Notes under the pieces: model-generated | The model's database searches: none | What the model was told of the DNA's origin: nothing | The model's input: only the letters and a program-made list of their open reading frames with translations | Shown: one piece after another, positions 57,549 to 64,000 of the stretch | How positions within the stretch are numbered: the first letter of the stretch is position 1 | Layout: the number at the start of each line of letters is the position of its first letter | Program-made: the position numbers and the translations under genes | Assembly: GCA_002110485.1 (NCBI GenBank) | Contig: MOWL01000090.1 | Coordinates: 800,102-864,101 of the forward strand | Length of the DNA: 64,000 nucleotides | From: Emergomyces orientalis | Lineage: Eukaryota; Ascomycota; Eurotiomycetes; Onygenales; Ajellomycetaceae | Direction: 5' to 3'

Positions 57549-58785
57549 ATGGCTTGTGCGTATGAGCTTCTTCATGGCGTTGACGAACAGAGTGCTGCTG
57601 TGGTCCTCCAGCTTCAACTTCAGGATGCCGAGCTCTATTTTTCATCTTCCAAAGGAAAATCTCGTGAGAGTGAGGTGTCGGACGAATCGCTCGCGTTCCA
57701 GCTGCAAAAGCAAGAGCTGGAAAGCTTCTCTTCACTGCGCGCAGATAACCAGATGGCTCGAAGCATGGCAACTGCCGTCCTGGCTGATGGACAGCTGTTG
57801 ACAGAGACCCTATCACAAGAAGAGATCGCTGCGAGCGACCGTGATATCGCCTGTCAGTTGGCTGATGGCATAAACCCATCGAATATGGACCTTGAAGGCA
57901 ACTCAGAAGCCCAATTATTCGATGACGAACTCTTGGAGAAGTTCCGAGTTCTGTACATCTCTGGTTTTGAAGATGTCAAGCAAGACCCGGATGGCGGCAA
58001 GATGGACTTTGAAAATGAGGATCTGGCAGAGTCGTCTACGTGGGCAGCGAGTCGAGCCATCAATTCATCGTCAATAAACCGCCGTTGTGAAGCCTGCCGA
58101 GAAGAGTGGAAGTTTTTCGACGTGGCTCGTCTTCCATGCCGACACGAATACTGCCGTACGTGCCTTCAAGGCTTGTTCGAAGCGTCGATGACGGATGAAT
58201 CACTATTCCCCCCTCGCTGCTGCCGTCAGCCAATAAAGATGGCAAGTGTCCGTGTATTTCTGAAATCCGAGCTTGTGCGAGATTATGAGAAGAAGAAAGT
58301 CGAGTTCGAAACCCCAAATAGAACCTACTGCCACTCGGCGAAATGTTCGAACTTCGTCCACCCCCGCAATATCAACGGCGAGGTAGCTACGTGCCCTGAG
58401 TGTGGTTCGACGACTTGCACGACTTGTAAAGGATCAGGACATGAAGGAGACTGCTCAAATGACATGCTTTTGGAAGAACTGTTAGACACAGCCAGGGAAA
58501 ATGGGTGGCAGCGATGTTATAACTGTTGGAGAGTTGTAGAGCTCGATCATGGTTGTAATCATATTACGTTCGTACTCGCTCCCTTGGCTAATTTTGCTCG
58601 TATACTAATCTCCTTGCAGATGTCGCTGTGGCGGTCAATTCTGCTATATATGTGGACAGCGCTGGAAGAGTTGCGCCTGTGAACAATGGGATGAGCGTCG
58701 TCTTCTCGCTCGTGCGAATCAGATTTTAGATCGGGAACATGAGCGTTTGGCCGTAGTTCCTGCTCCAGCTGATGCACCCCATTAG
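57549..58785 (+). CDS. RBR (RING-IBR-RING) E3 ubiquitin ligase, 394 aa, C-terminus cut by a frameshift
   Basis: Exon 1 is 57549-58567, intron 58568-58619 (GTTCGT..CTTGCAG, TACTAATC branch, phase 2), exon 2 is 58620-58785. The N-terminus (DEQSAAVVLQLQLQDAEL) is that of fungal RBR proteins. RING1: CEACREEW..CRHEYCRTCLQ..PRCC; IBR: YCHSAKCSNFVHP..CPECGSTTCTTCKGSGHEGDC; RING2: CYNCWRVVELDHGCNHITC / RCGGQFCYICGQRWKSC, with the catalytic Cys in HGC. RBR ligases take ubiquitin from E2 onto this Cys before passing it to a substrate. The stop TAG (58783-58785) follows a four-C run; adding one base there restores a frame that continues to TAA 59031-59033 with CEECHHVLRQYIFECRLC and LQACNRCRRNRL, the usual end of this family. 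The ligase core is complete, so it may still act. Confidence 0.88.
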
Positions 58786-58786
58786 T

Positions 58787-59033
58787 AAATGCTCACCGGC
58801 CGCCCCAAGAAATTGATCCTCCCGCGAACCCTACCCTAGCCCGGAGAAACATCTTGGTTGCAGAAACAATCCAAAATCTTAGGGAAAACCACGAATGTGA
58901 CCACTTTCGCTGGCGGTGGGTCCAAGGACCTCACCAGTGCGAGGAATGTCACCACGTCCTTAGGCAGTATATCTTTGAGTGTCGCCTGTGTCGTCTGCAG
59001 GCATGCAACCGGTGCAGAAGGAATAGGCTTTAA
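58787..59033 (+). pseudogene. out-of-frame C-terminal zinc-binding tail of the RBR gene
   Basis: It reads NAHRPPQEIDPPANPTLARR, NILVAETIQNLRENHECDHF, then CEECHHVL..CRLCRLQACNRCRRNRL to TAA. It is separated from the main frame by a one-base loss, probably in CCCC 58777-58780. Two CxxC pairs suggest a zinc ribbon. Confidence 0.75.
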
Positions 59034-59160
59034 TTATGTTTCCTAAATTTAGTTATTACTGCACATAACTATGAATGTTTATGGATATGTCTCGACAAGG
59101 AGAAAGTTAAAAGAGAAAAAATAAGGGGAAGGGAAGTGTTCGTTTGAGATATTTTTACTT

Positions 59161-60240
59161 CTTTTATTTCTTTTGTGTTGCTAGGTACCGGCCAACCCTA
59201 GCTTCCTCTTGCTTTTTGGCTCTCTTTATCCCCCTCACTTCTGCATCTTCCACTTGATTTTTAGCTCTTTCAACTCTCTCTACTCTCCTTGTTTCTGAAT
59301 CTTCCACTTGCTTTCTGGCTTTTTCAGCTTTCTCGGTCTTTCTCAACCTACCCTCTTCCTTTTCTTGCTCAACCTGGTGCTGACGCATAATCTTTGCCTT
59401 CTTTGAAACCTCGTAGTCCTCAGCCATCTTTGCAATATTTGAAGCTTTTCTTTGCGCTGCTAGCTTCTGATCCTCAATTCCCCGTTTCAAGTTGCTTTCT
59501 TTCTGTTCCCTTCTTGAAGCAGCCGCTACACCCTCTTGCATGGTATCAGTAACTGGATGATCTCAGGATGTCATATTCGCCCATTTATCATTCTCGGTTT
59601 CCCAAAATGTTTGAATAAATTGGTTCAACTTTTGGTTCGTTATTTTTTTGCCTTTACCCCTTTGCTAGGGATGGGGTTATGCTCACAGGGTTGTTAAATT
59701 GTTTTTGGAATTCTTTCCCCCCCAACCGTTGCACAACACCTAAGACATCAATGGCTATATTTGCATATCTCCTGATTGTGTTGGCATTCAGCGCTACCTG
59801 ATGTACGGCAAAATTCCGGATCTGTCAAATCTCCTGTAATTTGGTACAGAAGGACTCTCGCTCCTGCGCAGAGATACCATGACCGTTGAAAGTAGGTTTG
59901 TCATGGAAGCAAAAATGTTCAGTGATTTTTTCAGAGAGACGATTCAGCTCTGTGGCTTCAGGACAAGACCATCGGCATTCACTTAAAAGTTGTGGCGCAT
60001 TTGTCCTGCAAAAATGATAGAGGAAGTATTCCAGTTGGCTTTGCCACCTGGATAGTAGGTGATAAATAACTGGGAACCTATAACATATGAGTATCTTTCT
60101 GCCGATTGAGTTAGTAGCTTACCCGTTCTCTTTGTTGCAAAGCTCGGCAATATCGCTAGTTGTGGTGTTTGTCAACCCCATATGTTTGATACAAACTCCA
60201 GCATTGGTATTCTAAAAAAGATTTAGGAGTTTGGTTATCA
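59161..60240 (-). pseudogene. decayed gene of unknown function, Lys/Glu-rich C-terminus
   Basis: On the minus strand, several runs read as one protein: SDIAELCNKENG, PVIYHLLSRWQSQLEYFLYH, ATELNRLSEKITEHFCFHDK, ISAQERESFCTKLQEI, then IRNFAVHQVALNANTIRRYA and VLGVVQRLGGKEFQKQFNNP. The last part, 59541-59164 (125 codons), is open and forms a charged coiled coil (KKAKIMRQHQVEQEKEEGRL). In-frame TGA stops occur near 59822 and 59563, and TAA/frame changes near 59665. I do not recognise the family; the tail resembles proteins common in repeat-rich fungal regions. Confidence 0.5.
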
Positions 60241-60430
60241 TCCCAAAAAATCGGTATGCTCAGTTATTGCAAGTAAAGTCTCGTCAGGATTTTCTTCATC
60301 GAAGGCTTTCTTCAGGAAGGGGACCTTTCTCCATGAATATATCCATTGAATGAACATTGGCGGAACCATTAATCATTCAGGTCATTGAAAGCCACTTTCG
60401 TCAATATGACACACAATACTGAAATTTTAA

Positions 60431-60673
60431 GTGGATCGACTAGTTGGCCAATCAGATGCGATTTTTTTGAATGTCAACGCTGTAAAATTAATTGCCAGTA
60501 GCAACGATCGGATGATGAGAGGAGCTGTAGTTGGAATCGCTGTCAAACATATTCGCGAGCTGTGGAAGAAACAGCAGTTCCGTGGTCTTGTCCGCGAGGT
60601 TGGTGATTTTGCTGAGGACATGATTGAAGCGCTTCCCAATGTTGGTGATGAGGACGTTCTTGATTATCCGTGA
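60431..60673 (+). CDS. short unrecognised open frame, possible fragment
   Basis: It reads VDRLVGQSDAIFLNVNAVKL, MMRGAVVGIAVKHIRELWKK, FRGLVREVGDFAEDMIEALP and stops at 60671-60673. It is amphipathic and protein-like, and the displayed start lacks a good ATG. It could be an exon or fragment of an older gene. It stops just before a CRE-like palindrome and the long inverted repeat. Confidence 0.3.
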   Translation: MDRLVGQSDAIFLNVNAVKLIASSNDRMMRGAVVGIAVKHIRELWKKQQFRGLVREVGDFAEDMIEALPNVGDEDVLDYP

Positions 60674-60692
60674 TGACGTCACTTGCGCGAAA

Positions 60693-60728
60693 CCACGCCT
60701 TGGCGTCCTTGAGGACGCCAAGGCGTGG
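60693..60728. repeat. 36-nt near-perfect palindrome (17-bp stem, 2-nt centre)
   Basis: Left arm CCACGCCTTGGCGTCCT (60693-60709), centre TG, right arm AGGACGCCAAGGCGTGG (60712-60728). TGACGTCA (60674-60681), a CRE/bZIP-type site, lies 12 nt upstream. It may be an end of a DNA transposon or a hairpin-forming site. Confidence 0.9.
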
Positions 60729-60899
60729 TCACTGATGGGAACAGGCAGGTCTTTGTCACTCTTTAAATTCTCTAAGGCATACCTGTCTTATAGTTGAATA
60801 TCTTATAATTTTCTCAAAGATAAATATACATACAGGAAAGAGCGCCCACAGATGATAGACCTTGCAGGCGTAGGTTCAGGCCACGCTTTTTTGGTCAAG

Positions 60900-61400
60900 T
60901 TTTCAAAGGAGCAGGGCAAATGCTAAGGTAGGCTTTTTCACTGCGGATGCCTTAAGATAGGCGCACACTTTCTCAGATGCCTAAGTAGGCACATGCCTTT
61001 TCATGAAAAGGAGCAAGGCATATGCTAAGGTAGGCAGATGCCTTAGCATATTAAGATGGCGCATACACCATCTAGGCACATGCCTTTTCATAAAAGAAGC
61101 AAGGCATATGCCCAAGTAGGCACAGGCCTTTTCATGAAGAAAGGTTTATTTCATGGAAAAGGAGCAAGGCATATGCTAAGGTAGGCAGACGCCATAGCAT
61201 ATTAAGATGGCGCACGCACTGTCTAGGCAGACGCCTTAGCATATTAAGATGGCGCACGCACCGTCTAGGCACATGCCTTTTCATAAAAGAAGCAAGGCAT
61301 ATGCTCAAGTAGGCACAGGCCTTTTCATGAAGAAAGGTTTATTTCATGGAAAAGGAGCAAGGCATATGCTAAAGTAGGCACATGCCTTTTCATGAAGATT
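60900..61400. repeat. complex minisatellite, GCAAGGCATATGC/AGGCACATGCCTTTTCAT units
   Basis: Short modules alternate: AAGGCATATGCTAAGGTAGG, AGGCACATGCCTTTTCAT, TTAGCATATTAAGATGGCGC and GAAGAAAGGTTTATTTCATGG. A larger unit is repeated with about 193-bp spacing (near 61073 and 61266). Several modules are themselves palindromic. No spacer regularity of a CRISPR array. Confidence 0.85.
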
Positions 61401-61654
61401 TGTCAGTTTGATTTTCTGGCAGGAATCAGCTGGAACTGTTTTTCTGCCAGGCTCTCTATTGCAATTGGTTAAATCCGGGCGTTGAAGGTATTATCAAGCT
61501 GTAACAATTTTTATTGTAAAAACTTGGATTTTGAGGATAAGCATGTGATCTCCTGAATTTTCCATGGTTTCGGTTGTACGTAACACCCCATTTGCCTGTG
61601 CGTACACCCCAGGTCAGGTGACTTAGTGTGCCCTAAGGACCCTTCTGAATTAAA
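61401..61654. other. spacer between minisatellite and copia LTR
   Basis: No coding or repeat structure recognised. Confidence 0.5.
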
Positions 61655-61830
61655 TGTTAGGTGATACTAGGGCTACCCGGGTCACATGCCCCACACACAC
61701 ATATATATTTTAGCTAGTTAGGTAGTTCAATATGATAGGCTTGATGCACTCTATGAGGTTATGAGGCCCTCTGTTTAATACGCTGCGTTACTGCTATCTA
61801 TTTCTCTTATACAGCTAGTTCTTGCCTCTC

Positions 61831-63120
61831 ATGGTGAACTTACGGTCAGGCAACAGTCCTGATCTTACGAGGGAAAATAAGCCGACTAGGCGAGCGGAAC
61901 GTACGCCGGAGAATATTGAAAACGAGCCCTTTCCAACCCCCATTACAGCCCGTAAATTGCCCGCAAGAGTCCTTCGGAGGGGTCAAGTGCTGATTTCGAA
62001 GATCCAATGTCGGATATGTCGGATACGGGCTCAGATCGCGATGACCCACCCAGGAGGCTCAGGTTGAGCATGATGACTCCTTGAGCGCTGAGACCCGGGC
62101 GAGGTTGGAGATTGCGAGGTTGGAGAATGAAACAGCGCGGATTAAGGCTGGTGCTGGTGCGGGGGAGCTCGCAGGCGCCAATATGACGGCTTATTTGAAG
62201 GCCATTAAGGAGTTTCGACTTACAGTTAAGCTTCTTGAAAAGCCAGTTCTGCTGCTGGGCTCCATGAACTATCCCATGTGGAGGGATGAGGTTCTTCTCG
62301 CGGCGAAGGATTCAGAAACAGATGATATTTTGTTAAATAAGGAGCTGGCCCCGCCTGAGGGGGTCAGTGAGGACGTTGCGAAGCTCTGGAGGGAGCGGAA
62401 TAGCTGGCTGCGTAATTATATGTGGTCAGCGATTTCCGCACAGGCTAGAACTCATTTTACTATACCGAAGGAGAATCAATTGTCTGCCTATATGCTGTGG
62501 TCCATAGTAGAGGGAACTTCGCTGAACGCCGCGTAGTTCGCCGGTTTCGTCTTTTCAATGAGTTCCTGGGTATGACGGCTGAGTCTTGCGGGTCGGATCG
62601 TGCGTTTATTGAGCGTCTCTTAGCCGTACGAACTGATATAAGCGATTAGATTTTTATATGCCGGATTCCGTCTTCTTTGATCGATTGCTTGCGGGGATTC
62701 ACAGTAGATGGGCCAATCTCATACGAAATAGGATGGATGATATTGAAAAGAGTGGTGAAGATACTCTCCTGGAGGATGATTTTGTGGGTCTATGCCGTGA
62801 TATTCTGCTTCGATTGCCCTCTGGCGGCAGTTCCTCTTCTTCAAAGAACACAAAGGCGCCCGTAAATAATGCGAGCAGTATGGATGATGCGGGTGAGAGC
62901 CCTGCTCCATCTGCATCAGGCAGGCCAAAATGCTCACATTGCGGGATTGTGGGCCATAATGAGGAGAGCTGTTGGAAAAAGCACCCAGAGAAGCGTCCAT
63001 CAGGTTATTCTAATGAAAAAAGGCGTGGTGGCACCAAGAAGGATAAGAAGAAGCCAATAATGAGGATTCTTCCAAGAGCCCCGATGACGGCTCTGCTCCT
63101 GTACACAGTACGGTTGAGAA
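61831..63120 (+). pseudogene. copia gag, frameshifted
   Basis: It starts MVNLRSGNSPDLTRENKP at 61831. A frame change is needed near 62000 to reach SETRARLEIARLENETARIK and VKLLEKPVLLLGSMNYPMW, then TAG 62534-62536. The next frame (62658-63239) reads FFDRLLAGIHSRWANLIRNR, a Ser-rich linker and a zinc knuckle CSHCGIVGHNEESC near 62935. The order (N-terminal arm, YPMW segment, capsid helices, knuckle) is that of copia gag. At least two frameshifts and a stop (near 62648) make it non-coding. Confidence 0.85.
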
Positions 63121-63121
63121 G

Positions 63122-63919
63122 GTGTTCCATGCTCGTGAAATCGTCCGTGATGATGATATTGCGGATGAGTGGGTTCTGGACTCGGGGTCTGGCGCTCACG
63201 CAACACCACGCAAGGAGCTTGTTAAATGCCATTCAATGAGCTCCAATGTTAAATTGAAAATGGCGGATGGGACCATTGTTCCAGCTGCGGCCGTTGGTAC
63301 GGTTGAACTGGCGGTTGATGGGGCGGATGTGTGCCTGGAAGGTGTGCGATTTGCCCCCGAATTAGAAGCAAATATCGTGAGCTTTGGCAAATTAGTCCGC
63401 AAGGGCTATACGTTCAAGCAATTGGCATATGGAGAAGCTCACTCGATTATTATGACCTCTCCCGATCGAATGGTCAGCTTCACTGCTGTTTTGAATGAGA
63501 AAGATATCTATGTCATTGAAAAGCCTCCGCAAATCCGAGATTTGATTCAATTCGCCATGCCTAATGGTGATTTTCGGCCCGTAAATGCTGTGGATGACTC
63601 GCTATTGGCTCTGCCATCAATGAATATAAAACCAGTAGAGCTCACGATGCTGCAATGGCATTTGAAGCTGGGTCATCTTAACCACATGGATATAGCGAAG
63701 ATGGCCGCGGATCCGCGCATGGGGATGAGGATTAAAGGCTCCAAGGCTCTGCCTTTTTGTAAAACCTGCGTGCAGGCTAAGATGGCTCGTCCTGCTTTTG
63801 AGCCCATGATTAGAAAAGTGAAGCCTGCTGCACGATTATTTATTGATCTTGCGGGCGGTGGGCGTACCTTATTCAATGAGGATGGCGTTCCCACGTATGG
63901 GGGGCTGATTATTGGATGA
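63122..63919 (+). pseudogene. copia protease, pre-integrase and start of integrase
   Basis: An open frame has the aspartic protease signature VLDSGSGAHAT (Asp near 63181) in DSG form, then IVPAAAVGTVELAVDGADVC and FAPELEANIVSFGKL. The GAG-pre-integrase zinc finger follows (LQWHLKLGHLNHMDIAKMA, then CKTCVQAKMARPAF: H..H..C..C). The integrase core begins at ARLFIDLAGGG and is broken by TGA 63917-63919. One frame away it continues SITDDATRYRWAILMATKG to the window edge, so a single indel separates them. Confidence 0.88.
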
Positions 63920-64000
63920 GTATTACGGACGATGCCACGAGATATCGGTGGGCCATTTTAATGGCCACCAAGGGTGAAGCAACCGCGAAACTACGGGATT

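Larger units (their letters stand above)
61655..64000 (+). mobile_element. Ty1/copia-type retrotransposon, 5' half, decayed, cut by window edge
   Basis: Likely LTR start TGTTAGGTGATACTAGG at 61655, leader blocks shared with 1-660, then gag (61831 on), protease, pre-integrase zinc finger and the beginning of the integrase core. Several frameshifts and stops break the polyprotein. Orientation is opposite to the copy at the left edge. Confidence 0.85.

Noticed and set aside
57549..58785. RBR gene as Starship cargo
   Set aside because: It is only adjacent to the recombinase; no element border or absence polymorphism can be seen.
60900..61400. CRISPR-like array
   Set aside because: Eukaryotic context, no constant repeat/spacer spacing, modules shuffled and palindromic.

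Overview
This is nuclear DNA of a filamentous ascomycete. Short GT-AG introns with CTAAC-like branch sites, fungal-only families (DMATS prenyltransferase, DUF3435 recombinase, type I-like NRPS) and RIP-like decay of repeats support this. An onygenalean (Ajellomycetaceae-like) origin is my best guess from overall protein flavour, not a proven assignment.

Layout. 1-660: 5' end of a Ty1/copia element on the minus strand. 1525-10225: a small secondary-metabolism locus, an NRPS (minus, three exons) divergent from a dimethylallyl-tryptophan-synthase-type prenyltransferase (plus, two exons) across about 1.35 kb. 10.2-16.9 kb: gene-poor, with one frameshifted esterase relic. 16965-22884: a very long acidic protein with an N-terminal CBM48-like domain. 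25588-27897: an unrecognised coiled-coil/Arg-Gly-rich protein. 28.5-39.3 kb: a conserved housekeeping block, NOC3 (minus) and NIP7 (plus) sharing a 248-bp promoter, DCN1, a PPxY-containing hypothetical, and a SWIB-domain chromatin-remodelling subunit.

39.7-53.9 kb is a strikingly AT-rich retroelement island. It holds a LINE reverse-transcriptase relic, a decayed gag with about ten stops, three truncated LINE fragments, and one nearly intact LINE (ORF1 with a single TGA, ORF2 open for 1,315 codons). This LINE is bracketed by a 400-bp inverted repeat that looks exact. GC-rich sequence resumes abruptly at 53945 and holds a five-exon DUF3435 tyrosine recombinase (Starship-captain-like) with intact R/H/R/H/Y candidates and C-terminal zinc-finger motifs. 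An RBR E3 ligase with a late frameshift, a decayed minus-strand gene, a 36-nt palindrome and a minisatellite follow. The window ends in a second, decayed copy of the same copia family, pointing outward like the first.

The most interesting items are the NRPS-prenyltransferase pair with its odd C*-A-T-C-(A stub)-T-C layout and mutated last C domain, the LINE with long inverted repeats, and the captain-like recombinase at the composition boundary. All exon joins were read by eye and checked only for splice consensus and reading-frame arithmetic.
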